In this document: in pieces, positions 1-10,891 of the stretch
Position numbering within the stretch: position 1 is the first letter of the stretch
Layout: each line of letters opens with the position of its first letter
NCBI GenBank assembly: GCA_964016875.1
Contig: OZ024737.1
Location: 32,675,683 to 32,739,682, forward strand
Direction: 5' to 3'
DNA: 64,000 bases
From: Fallopia convolvulus
Taxonomy: Eukaryota > Streptophyta > Magnoliopsida > Caryophyllales > Polygonaceae
Notes under the pieces: model-generated
The model's database searches: none
The model's input: only the letters and a program-made list of their open reading frames with translations
What the model was told of the DNA's origin: nothing
Translations under genes and position numbers: made by a program

Positions 1-3000
1 ATCAAAAAAATAGGGTGTGTACCTGATAGATTAAAAAACAGATACATCATCATATTAGTGACAATGTCTAGGAAATTAGCATTTCTGCATATATAAAAGA
101 CTCTTAGAAAAGTACATGATAATAGCTTTTTGTCACCCCCTCAACCCAAGAAAAGAAATATATGAACTACACTTATGTATACATAAAAATATACTGGTAG
201 TAAGGTGTTCCAATGAGAACCATCCATCCTATAAGAGTACTTCTCTTAATGAGAACTTCCATTATTTGCCATCCAATTATAAATGTACGTATAAGATTTA
301 TAAGGTAGGGTTGTGGTATATTCATATTTTAAGCATCTTGGTGATCAAAATGAAGAAAAAAATCTTCTCATGTTCAAAGCTCCATCCCTTAAACGAAGCC
401 TCACTTTTACGCACCCTAATCCCTGGATTAGTTTACAACATTAACAAGAGCAACAGAACCCACCAACATCCCCCCTAATATCTTAATAATAATGTAGAGG
501 AAGTAAAAGAAGCAAAGTCACTTGACAAAACAATTAAAATTAAACAAGCTTTTGCACACGATAAACAACAAAATTGCCTTAGAGCAAGCGCCCCACTACA
601 GAACTAGACGGGGGAAAGTATTAAAAACATTTCTCATTAACAATGGGACATGAGAAATTAATATTTTTTTACAGTCACCAGGGTAAAAAAGAAATACAAT
701 TCATTGTTAGCAGCAAAATGAGTTTCATAAATTAATTAACAAACAAAAAAAAACACTATACCACTTAATTCCATCTGTAGTAGCTATAGCTATATCCAAG
801 TTTTGAGCAGAGAATACAGGCACACCGTCAATCTTTCTTTCATCAGTTCCTGGGATTTTCTTTAGAAGCTTGTTTGCTAGTTTAACCTGCATAAGCCCAA
901 ATAAATTAATACTGCATTATCGGCAAAATATGGTTCAACTTCAATCCTACCTGTTTCTCGTTTGGAATAAACTGGAAAAGATGAGGTTTTTCCTGCATAG
1001 TAAAGAAATAGCAGCATTAAGATAAGAAGTAGCCTTTAGCAGTAATAAGTTCTACAGGATAAGCGTAGAAAATGTTACCACATTCAGACGAATGATAATA
1101 TGAAATCAGACCTCACAACAAACAAAATAGAATGTGCGTATTAAGCAGATTTACCACCAACTGTTATGAGAAAAGGCAACAAATGTACCTTGAAATGTTC
1201 ATATGCTAGATCAAGCCGGCATGCACCCACAATGCCGCTAGGAATGTTGAGCTGTTTAACATAGGCAACTATGAGAAAAGAAATAATCAGCATGAATGCA
1301 AGCAAAGTTTCATCTGGATAAATTAAAATATGCAACCCTCAAATTAGGAATCCAAAAGAAATAAAAAAAATCAAACAAGAGCCCAAAGAGTTATACACAC
1401 GCACACAATTCTAGATTCCATTAATCCAAGAGATCTAGCGATTAAATCAAATCCAACTAGTCATTTGCTTGACTGTTAATTTGTTATAAGTTCATTAGTT
1501 GCAATCCCAATTACTTAATTTGTCTAGACTATAACAGGAAATGAAACTTATAATCTATGGATAATCTAGTAATCTACAGAGGAAATTGTTTGTGCTGCAT
1601 TGATGCAATGCACTTGGTGATGTGACCATAGTGGACAAATATTACATGCCACAACCACATCACTATCACTATCACTATCATAAAAAGAAGGGTTTTATAA
1701 GAGATACTTGAGCCATAAAAATTGGATTAGAATTTTAGAAAAAGAGTTATGGAAGCATCATTCTACTTACATGTGCTGCCTACTTAGACATGTCAAAACT
1801 CTATACAGCCTTAAAGAATAAAGCTCTAAAAAATATAAGACAGCCTCAAAGAAGCAGACTGAATATAATACCTACCTGCATCACCCAAATCCATAAAGAA
1901 GCGAAACACAGGGCCATTATCGCTCTTAACAACTTTTTGCAACATTTTCTTCATCCACTCTGGAGTTCTGTGGACAAAAAAGAAGATTTGAAAAATGATT
2001 CGTTAAACAAGAACCATGAACTCTGGTATGCAAAAAGCAACAAAAGCGCCACAATGTCAAATCATCAACTACTATCATGAACAAATTTGCAACCTAAGAA
2101 TACATATGCAAAAAAGTTGGAACATCTATCATGGGAATTGGGAAGGATGATATAGGCTTAAAAGGGGAGAGGGGGGATTCTTCCGTCATTGTGGAGTAGT
2201 CGATAGTTCTGACGGAAAACAATACGCTTCACAACGCAAGGCAACAAGACTTTGATGATAAATTAGCTTAAAGGAGAAATATCATTTAGGTGCACATATA
2301 TGCAGCCTATGCTATAGGTGACATGAGGCTTAAATCATGTTTCACATGAGAGAATAACCTACCAATGTGAGTTTTATGGTTTAGGAAAACCCTGCGACAT
2401 TAAGTTTAATGATTAAAAATAGTAACGTGTTAGTGATAGTGTTATTTCCAATTATAAGTAACATTCTAAGGCTCATGTTAGACTTTGTCATTTGGTGAAA
2501 TGTGATTATAATCCCTATCCTGACACTTTCTGCTTACGCCAATCATTGTGGCACTTTAACAAGTTCAAATTGAAGTACCTAAAGCCCAAAAAACTGAAGA
2601 TCATAAAATAAAATAAAAGGCTCACTGAACTGTACACACATAGTATAAGAAATTGCATCAGCTTCACATATCCAAGTCAGAGCTAGCATCAAGAGATGAT
2701 ACACTGACACACACATAAGATCCTGACATGCCTTATTTCGGTGCATCATAACACATAATCACCCCTTTAGCTAACAAAACATTTCAACATCTTTTTTTCC
2801 ATGAAACGAACGATAATCTACCTCAAATTCATAATCGATTGTAAGTGTTTGACAAATAACAGAACTTTCATCTTCCAGCGGAGTCCACTAGCAGCATCAA
2901 ATCTAAATTCGAGAATTAGAGCAAAAGAGATAACCTCTTAGAGAGGAAAGGGATGTCAAAGTGAGTGGAGACAGCCATAAGCCCCGTCCCAGTGAGGTCG

Positions 3001-3413
3001 CACATACTAAACACCTGACCAACAAAAGCCGGTCCTCCACCTCCATTCCCAGCCGAGCTCATCCTCCCAATTTTGAACGTCGATGGTGAAAATCCTGCGT
3101 CGTAATCAAGAGAATTGCCAGCGGTGGCCATGGAGTCCGGAGGTTTCATAGACGACGATTCATCCCGATTCAACACAGTCACAGGCGAATTGTCCAACGG
3201 AAGAGAGAGTAAAACCCTAGGTGTGGTGCCGCCGCCGCTGCCGCTATTAGTTGTTGTTGATACGACGGATGCAAACGGCGTCGTGTCTGAAGCCGGACGG
3301 AGTGGATTTAGGCTCCAGAAAGTGGAGAAGGTGGAGGTTGTAGACTGTATGAAGCTTGAGATAGGGTTGAACCCAGAGCGCCGGTTTCCATGGCGCTCGT
3401 TCGGCGGAGCCAT
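1..3413 (-). CDS. Tic22-like protein, 5' part of gene (runs off left edge)
   Basis: Six coding exons read on the minus strand: 3413-2935, 1967-1876, 1268-1189, 992-951, 886-762 and 22-1, giving 280 codons before the window ends. All junctions are GT-AG and the reading phase holds across every one. The start at 3413 (MAPPNERHGN) opens a Ser/Thr-rich stretch that could hold a targeting signal. The conserved part begins near residue 155: FRFFMDLGDA, YVKQLNIPSG, then DGVPVFSAQNLDIAIATTDG and KWYTPYFFD. The GVPVF block and the overall pattern recall plant Tic22-like proteins (PF04278), which relate to chloroplast protein import at the inner envelope. I infer that role from resemblance only. The first intron is about 970 bp. 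The gene is real with high confidence; the family name is moderately sure. Confidence 0.72.
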
Positions 3414-3862
3414 CGTCGGTTTCTGAGTTCTGAATGTCTTCGCGGAAGTGAGAGAAAAGGGACAGATAGATTTGTACCAGACAACATCGATCGAAGTGCT
3501 AGACGGGGATTGCCTTTATTTATTTAATTTTTTATGAGGTAAGAATTCGGTTTACCAACAAACCCGCTACAAGCCTACAACTAAGAGCCCGACTAAACGA
3601 CAGTCGGAAAACCGGCATGAATAAGGCCTTGTTTCACTTCTAACCCTGAAATAACTTTTCACCCAAAAACTACTTTTAAAAGTCTTGAAATTCGTATAGC
3701 TCTCTCTACTTTTTATGTTTTTCGAGACATAAAAATTAACTTTTCACCTAAAAATCACTTTTCATCAAAAGTGAAACACACCCTAAGTAGAACCAAACAT
3801 AAAAAATACGTAAAGCAAGTACCATTAACGAAAAAAAGAACTAAAACGAGTCGGGTAATGGG
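3414..3862. other. 5' flank of the Tic22-like gene
   Basis: This stretch holds the presumed 5' UTR and promoter of the minus-strand gene that starts at 3413. I saw no clear TATA box and no other gene. Confidence 0.5.
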
Positions 3863-4159
3863 TAGACCTGGGTCCGGTTTGCAAACCGGCGGTTCGGGTT
3901 CCCCCTAACCATGGAACCGAAATCGGGCATGGGCCGGTTCCCCGGTTCCGGTTTCCGCCGGTTTCGGCACCTGTTCCTTCTGGTTGGGTTTGGTTATTTT
4001 TATTTTTTTATGGGGGAACCGACGGTTCCACCCGGTTTCGGGGGTGGACGAACCGGAACCGTACCGGGAACCAGACCCAGCGGTTCCGGTTCCCGTCGGT
4101 TAACCGTCGGTTCCGAAACCGGCAGTTCGCCGGTTCATCCTGAACCGGACCCAGGTCTA
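3863..4159. mobile_element. hAT-type MITE, CCGGTT-rich, 8-bp TSD
   Basis: A 297-bp element with perfect 17-bp terminal inverted repeats that begin TAGACCTGGGTCCGGTT. It is flanked by an exact 8-bp direct repeat GTAATGGG (3855-3862 and 4160-4167). An 8-bp target duplication is the mark of the hAT superfamily. The interior is a degenerate series of GGTTCCGG and CCGGTT words, far more GC-rich than its surroundings. It has no transposase and must be non-autonomous. Confidence 0.88.
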
Positions 4160-4167
4160 GTAATGGG

Positions 4168-5899
4168 TGGAGTGAAAGGGCTAAAGTGAGCATCTCTTTA
4201 GCATTTGGGTCAAAGATGTAAAAATCAGGTAAAAGTGGACCACTAAAGTTGCTTCCATTGAGATGAAAGATCTTTAATAGCCTCAAAATCGTCCAAACGA
4301 CCTCACCAAACACAACCAATCCACACACAAACCTAGAGCCAAAATCTCGAAGTAGTAGTGCTCAATCCGAACATGTCGAAACACAAAAAAAACGAACCAA
4401 AGATTAAAAAAAAGCATGATGTAAAGCCAAATCTTATTCTAGAAAATCATCTCAAGTCTAGTTCATATAAAAATTTGACCCCAATCGTACTAGAGAATGA
4501 ACTTAAACATAAGTGGCCCATTAGAAAAATGGGCCAAACATGTTGAAAGACAGCATGTACAACAGCTGAAAAACTCCAAAAGAGCATCACCGGAGAGGTC
4601 TCATAAGTCGACATTCGGCGACCGGGATTACAGTCGTTCAATGAGGACCTGGGAGGTCTATGAAGAAATTGAATTTTTGAGAGTCTAAAAATTAGTAATC
4701 AAAATCCAATTAAAGGTCCATAGATTGGGTTGGCACAATTCATATTCCATTTTCTTTATTTCTTACGTAATTTAAGAATTTAAACATGGGAGGAAGACAA
4801 AAACGTTGCGTTGAAACTAGCTCAACTCCATCGGATAGATGGAGAACAATCGAAGACGATAGCCAAGCTAGCAATAACCATCAGATTCTTAAAGCGAAAC
4901 AGGGGACGGGAAGTCGGCGATAGAAATCTATTCTCACACATAGGCGGTCAGAAAATGGAGTCCAAAGGTCGGGTCTAAATGGTCTGAAACTGCAGCCATC
5001 AACCTGCAAGAATCAACTATGGAGACGATAAAAGATGGTCAGAATAAAGGAGATATTAAAGCGTCGGAACAGTCGAAAAAGAAAAGGTCAAAAAAAAGGG
5101 AATCGCAGATCTAAGGAGCAAAAAGAAAAGCTCGGGGGAAGAAGAAGAATAAAAGCCTAAAAAATAAAAGTCAGAAAAACCCAACCAAAAGCTCATAGCA
5201 TTGGATTTAAAGTAAGGGGTTTAGCACATCAGCAGTCAATTAGGCAAGCCAAAATCAATTTTAGAAAAAACAATCGAAGAGACAAACTAGGGTTATTGTT
5301 CATTGATTCTAGCATATAGTCTGATTGAGCACAAGTAATAAGCCATGAACATAGAACTATAGAAGCCTTATGCCTTCTCGGCAATATTCGTTGTGGTGAA
5401 GATAGATCTATATAAGTCTTGTGCCTTCTCGGCAATATTCGCGGTGGGGCCTTCGCGTCATTGCCTTCTCAACAAATTTTGTCCTTTCTCTCTCTAGAAA
5501 GCTAGAGAGATGAGAGAGTGTTAGAGTTCCTTCTTTTGTTGATATGGGTCCTCTATCAATTAGCAAAGTGGATTGCCGTTATAATTTATCGAGGCTTTTT
5601 ACCTTTCTGGCTATCCAACTAAAATAGATTTTTACCTTAAATTAACAAATCTTATAAATAAACATAAAACATATAAATTAAGCATCTCTAATCTCTAATG
5701 AAAAAAATTGAATTTGAAAAAATAAAATTCTTTTTGATCTCTAGCGCCTTCTTCTTGTACCGTAGCCCTACCGCCCCGTCGCCGCATGTTCTACTCTCTC
5801 CATTCCCAAACTTCAGCCCACCTAGTCAAGTTGACATTATCATAGTGGAAACATTGTAGACTCCTTCCCCATTAGTGGAAAACCTACAAGTCCATGCTT
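4168..5899. other. Intergenic, no gene recognised
   Basis: No coding region is supported. Short open frames near 4358-4690 lack family resemblance. A direct repeat of about 35 bp occurs near 5365-5450, with GCCTTCTCGGCAATATTCG in both copies about 55 bp apart. Confidence 0.5.
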
Positions 5900-7030
5900 C
5901 GTCATTCAAGGATAAGCCGGTGTTAAGCCTTCACCCTTAGTACGGAACTGACCCTTGATTCTAGGTAGAGAATACCCACACGACGAGAATAGACTTCCTT
6001 CCATCACCATAGTCCTTGAGGTCCTAGATACCCTGGCAAATGCTTGGAGTAGCTTTTAAGGAAGTTGGTCTCTTTCCAACTCTTCGAACACTGCTTGATA
6101 GAGATTTGGATGTCGAAGGGAAGGATGAAAATTATCTAGCAAATGGATATTTTGTTGTCCGGTTTTAGCTGGAACAAGATTGTTTTTTCATCCTCACAGG
6201 AGGCACGTGGAGCACACTTAAGCAGTGCCTAATGGTTAGGAAGTGGGAGCCCTCCTTCAACCCCAAAAAGGATGAGATCAATACGGTTTATACTTGTATT
6301 CGCTTATCAAACTTACCCAACATCTCGTACGAGAACGAGGAATTAGCCTCATGACGAAAATTATTGGCTAGTCATTGAAAGTAAATAAGAACACTATCTA
6401 CGTCACCCGAGGAAAGCAAGCAAGAGTTTGTGTTGAGATAAATCTAAGGAAACACTTCTTGGAATCGTGTTGATCAAAGGAGAAACCATACTTGTGAAGT
6501 ATGAAGGCTTGAGTGAGATTTGCATCCGTTGTGGTAAGTATGAGCGCTTGATTGGTATGTGCCCAAGGAACCCCTAAGAAACCCCTACATCGATGGATCC
6601 CCACGTCGGGGAGGTGGCCTAGTTCCGACTTCCGAAACATACTGAAGGAAGGGAGTCCCGAAAAGAAAAGAGAGGAAGCAATGTCACCAATGACAATTCA
6701 GGATGATGCTCGTAAGGCTTTGGAGTTTCGACCCTCTCAACGTCTCTTGGATCTCGAATGACAAATCTCCTGTGACCTTGAGTTAATCCTCGATCGGGAA
6801 CATTTAATATGGTTTTAGAAATTTCGCTCTAATTTTCTCATTGATGGTGACCGTAACATCAAATTCTATCATCTCTCTACGGTCAACAAAAGAAACTCGA
6901 GCAAGGTCTTACAACTTCAGAAATCTGTTGGTGAGTAGATCTTCAACGAAAAAGGAATAAAAGGCTTGGTACGAGAATTCTTTTCAAATCTTTATGCTGA
7001 AGAGGTGGTCCTAGCATTCAATTTTGGCCC
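5900..7030 (+). pseudogene. Decayed L1-type LINE: ORF1 and start of ORF2
   Basis: Three L1 landmarks occur in order on the plus strand, in shifting frames. Around 6140-6340 the translation resembles the DUF4283 RNA-binding domain of plant LINE ORF1 (NGYFVVRF, then GGTWSTLKQCL). Around 6390-6580 comes RVCVEINLRKHF, VKYEGLSEICIRCG and a zinc knuckle whose histidine position reads Arg. Around 6740-7010 the text matches the linker before the reverse transcriptase (FLIDGDRNIKFYHLSTVNKR, then VREFFSNLYAEE). The endonuclease is missing, so a deletion joins ORF1 to the middle of ORF2. Many stops and shifts show it is dead. Confidence 0.75.
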
Positions 7031-8560
7031 ACGATAGCGGAACGTGTTGAGAGGGTTTCTTGACAACAAATAAATTTATAAGTCAAGACCCCGCTGAGTA
7101 CAGTGGAGTCAGGATCGTTCCACAGGAAGCAAGGTTGTTTGTCTATCAATCTAATAAAAATCAAATAAAATCAAACACAGTCACTCACGAGATGCCTCGT
7201 TAACGACCTTGTCAGGATCGTTACCGAACCACCGAACACAAAAACATCAATTAACGACCTAATAAAATTCTAATTAATACTCGGTACCGAAGCAAGTATT
7301 CAACAACGAAGATTTATCAGAAATAATTCAATTAAAACAAAAATCTAGGATAAGGGACACCACAACATAACCAAGCATAAGAATTCGTAAGAAGATAAGA
7401 TCATGCCTTTAAATAGATAGAGTCATCAACTTTCATTGACTTAACAAGTAAATTAATCTATTTTCATAAACTAACTCACTCAATTGCTTGTCTTGGATCT
7501 AAAGCTTGAAACTTTCATTTTCAAACAATATCAACCTTCAAGTTACTAACTTTCTCTTTCAATCAAGTTAAAACTCAAATTACCTCAACTCCCGTTTCGG
7601 TATTAAGCACAAAAAACAATCTCAATAAAGATAAAAGGCATTCAACACACTATCTTACTCATCAAACATGCTCAACTATGCCGGGCTTAACCCCGACCCT
7701 AGAAAAATAGACTACTCACTACTCATGATTAAGAAATTAAATACTTCAATAAAAACAAACACTGAAACAAAACTCAAACTTAAATTAATAACAAAAATAT
7801 CGTCTTATAGAGATCCAGAAGAAAACCAAAACAAAACAATCACCGAACACACTCGATCAACGAACCTCGGAAACCGTCGTTACCGACCCTCGTCACCGAC
7901 TTCCGATTCGGTTCTCTCTCCTTCGGCCTTCCTCCAAATCTCCTCCAAAATTAAGCCCCCCCTTCTATGCTAGATAGAAGGGTATTTATACTAGAAAATC
8001 CTAAAAAAACTAAAAAGGCTAAAAGATAAAAACTTTCCTAAAAAGATAGAAACAATCTCTAAAAGATAGAAATAAAATCTAGAAAGATATTAAACCCTAA
8101 AATACATATTCTAATAACCCATAAAGATTCTAAAAAGATACTCAACCAATACGGAAATAAATTCCCGCTCAGGATCGGTGAATAATAAAATAATACTCCG
8201 AAATCTTCTCTTCGTGGCCTCGTTAACGACCCTTCACAGCCTTGTTAACGAGCCTGGGGTTTTGTTTTCTTCAACACTTCCTCTTGTATTCTCGAGCCTC
8301 GACTTCTTAAATCTTGCACTTTCCCATCCTTCACTGTGATGCTCCAAATTTAGCTCCTTTCCTCGCTAAAACCTGCAAAATACACAAAATAGAGTAGATT
8401 CCACTCTTTTCGTAGATTTATGCAAAACTAACTAAAAACACTTAAAACTAAACCTAAACTAGACAAAACTAAACCTAATAAGCAAAGAAAACCTATTAAA
8501 ACCTATACTAAAAATGCGAACATCAGAACGCCCGAGAACAAGTCTTGAATCACATCTCCA
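7031..8560. other. Repeat-like non-coding stretch with GTTAACGA motifs
   Basis: This stretch interrupts or ends the LINE relic. It is AT-rich, lacks a recognisable coding region, and carries recurring CGTTAACGACC or CGTTACCGAC words near 7200, 7255, 7870, 8220 and 8245. Its style recalls the non-coding interior of a high-copy element, but I found no terminal repeats or primer site and leave it unassigned. Confidence 0.35.
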
Positions 8561-8858
8561 AGGAGTTGATGGGGATGGTGTCGGCGTCCTAAGAAGCTAG
8601 CTAGATAAGGTGGATTCGGAAGTCTTAGAACTAGTTAGATTTGAGATACCAACAAAGGTGATTGAACTCAATCCATGAGGGATAAATCTGAAAGGGTTTG
8701 GACTCGATCTTTGGAATCAAATCAAAGGAAGGAAGGTGAGGAGGTCGAGATAAGTAAAGGGGGGTGAATAGAATTAGATTGTTGAGGTTTGAAATGCACT
8801 AGAGGAGAAATCAATGACTCAATGCATATAACTCAAATGATAATTTACAAGAGTGAAA

Positions 8859-8934
8859 GATGAGAGCTTATAAAGGGGTTGCTCTTCTAACCTAAAGATG
8901 AGAGCTTATAAAGGGGTTGCTCTTCTAACTTAAA
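8859..8934. repeat. 38-bp tandem duplication
   Basis: Two adjacent 38-bp copies (8859-8896 and 8897-8934) differ at one base. Each contains GCTTATAAAGGGG, so a TATA-like word is duplicated. The flanks (8561-9318) show no recognisable gene. Confidence 0.85.
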
Positions 8935-9318
8935 AGCACATGTCCACCATACAAGTAATGACATAAAATAAAATACATAGGAAATATAATTAAAGCTATG
9001 CAATAAAAATAAATACCTAGATAGACACCGATAAGGCTCAACTAGGCCAAGTGTGGGCGCACCTAGGTCGGGGGATGGTGTCCGGTGCTGAGAGATCACA
9101 TAATGAAGCCAAGTTGAACATAATGAATTATGGTTCCAAAGGCTCGGTGAAATCTGGGTTGGCTCTCACGATGACCTAAGTGGTGGCACGAACAATGCCC
9201 TTAGCCCGAGCACGAGTGATGAGGCCATCAGATCGTACACTCATGGCCTTCTCCTCCTCTGATACGACTCTGCCCTAGCTCGGACCCTACTCAGACGGAC
9301 CCGAGACGTCCTAGACCT

Positions 9319-9893
9319 TGGAGACCCCCTTGGATTAGGACTTAGTATCATTTATGTATCATTTATATTATTATTTCTATTTCCGTCATTTACATTCCGT
9401 CTTTACTATTTTGGGTGTGTGTTCTCTTATGCTTAAGAGACCGGCCCATTAAGCTATCATAAGGCCAATTAGGTCATTAGGGTTAGATTGCAACTTTCTA
9501 TTTTTAGCAGTTACTATTATTAGTATTATGGGCTTGGATGTTGGGCCTAGCATGTTGCTAACTCTAATCCAGCTCATTTAGAACTAGAGTTTTGTGTGGC
9601 CTCCTCTATATAAAGGAGCCACACCCCCTCTTATTAATTACGTCAATATGAATTAAGCCAAGATTATAGTCGAGTGAGAATCCTCCTAGTTTTGGCCCGA
9701 CGTCACCCCGGTTACTTTGTCGAGTCCTTTGGACCGACGTTTTAGTCCTTTTCCTTCCCCACCCTCGTTCCGACGAGCACTAGAGGTCGCGAGTCTACTT
9801 TTGTGGTATCGTATTTATCCGGTTACCCTTGTCGGAGAAGAATCCAGACGTTTCGAGCCTAGATCGACCCCTTGCCAATCGAGGGACACATTA
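9319..9893 (+). mobile_element. LTR of family X, sense copy
   Basis: This 575-bp unit begins TGGAGACCCCCTTGG. It aligns along its length with the reverse complement of 40888-41514, including CATTTACATTCCGTC and TTATGCTTAAGAGAC. A TATA box (CTATATAAAGG) lies at 9606-9616. One base past its end is the primer site TGGTATCAGAGC (9895-9906), which fixes this as a 5' LTR in plus orientation. The final CA expected of an LTR reads TA here. Confidence 0.78.
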
Positions 9894-9894
9894 G

Positions 9895-9906
9895 TGGTAT
9901 CAGAGC
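9895..9906 (+). promoter_or_regulatory. Primer-binding site, tRNA-Met type
   Basis: TGGTATCAGAGC is the usual minus-strand priming site of many plant LTR retrotransposons and is complementary to initiator tRNA-Met. About 200 bp of non-coding interior follow (to about 10100) before the Tat element begins. No gag or pol of the X family remains there. Confidence 0.85.
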
Positions 9907-10102
9907 GTCAGGCTGTTCGAACGGATCGCTTTTCCGACCAGCCCAACACAGTCAGCGTTGTCGTCCCTCGAACCGATCGAGGATCCACGACGCCAGCGCC
10001 CGGCGCAGCAGGATTCCAGCCCCGGCGCACCAGCATCGTGCCAGGATCCGAGTCCCGGCACAGCACCAGCGCAGCGTCAGCGTGCCAGGATTCGCACCCC
10101 GG

Positions 10103-10810
10103 CGTAGGAGGACCCCCATAGGCAAGTTAGGGACCCACGTCCATGCTCGGTTATTTAAAAACAAAACTCTCGACGGACACGAGGTCTCTCAAACATCCCG
10201 GGACGAGGTCTCGACCTCGTCACCGACTCTACTAATGCGCCCGCCCGCTCGAACCAATCACCAGCAGCCTCACTCCCAAACCAATCACAAGTGACCTCAC
10301 TCATGGACCAATCAAAAGCCCTTATTTCGAGCATCCCACATCGAACATTGGCCTAAACTCAGCCCCCCAATTCTCTATAAATAGAGAAGAACCTCGTAGG
10401 AAGAAGGGGTCGAAAAACCACTTGAACTCAAGAACCCTCTTGCTAGTTAAAGATCGACGTGATAGGAACATCGTCAGAAGACCTCGCTACAGATAGGAGA
10501 AACCCATAGAAAGACCCCAAAGTCGCGTAGGGACCTCGCTTACGCCTGAAACCTCACTACAGAAGCTCACAAAACTCCCTACATCATATCCCCAAATCTA
10601 CCTCGCCCTAGAATCGACCTCGCAACAATAGGTGCGATCTTGGAGCCTTGTAGGAGGTCTAGGTGTGATTCCTGAAGTTGTACATCAACCTCGTAGGTTT
10701 GTAACCTCGCAACCACGAAAAAATCATAAATAAAGGAGCAAGTGTTTGCACTCAAATATAATAATCTTGTTTCTTGTCTCGTAGCGTAGCCGTTATTTCG
10801 GGTTTCATCA
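10103..10810 (+). repeat. 5' LTR of the Tat element (start truncated)
   Basis: It matches the 3' LTR base for base at a constant offset of 11710, with 12 differences over about 705 bp, ten of them transitions. It ends TTTCATCA, one base before the primer site. Homology starts only around 10101-10106, about 33-35 bp inside the probable true start seen in the 3' copy, so the 5' edge seems lost. TATA box CTATAAATAG is near 10373 and an AATAAA signal at 10729-10734. Confidence 0.9.
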
Positions 10811-10891
10811 CTGGCGCCGTCTGTGGGAACCTCTTCATCCTAAGCAGCTTCCCATTTTAGTGCAAACCTTGATTCCTAAAACCCCCTCAGA

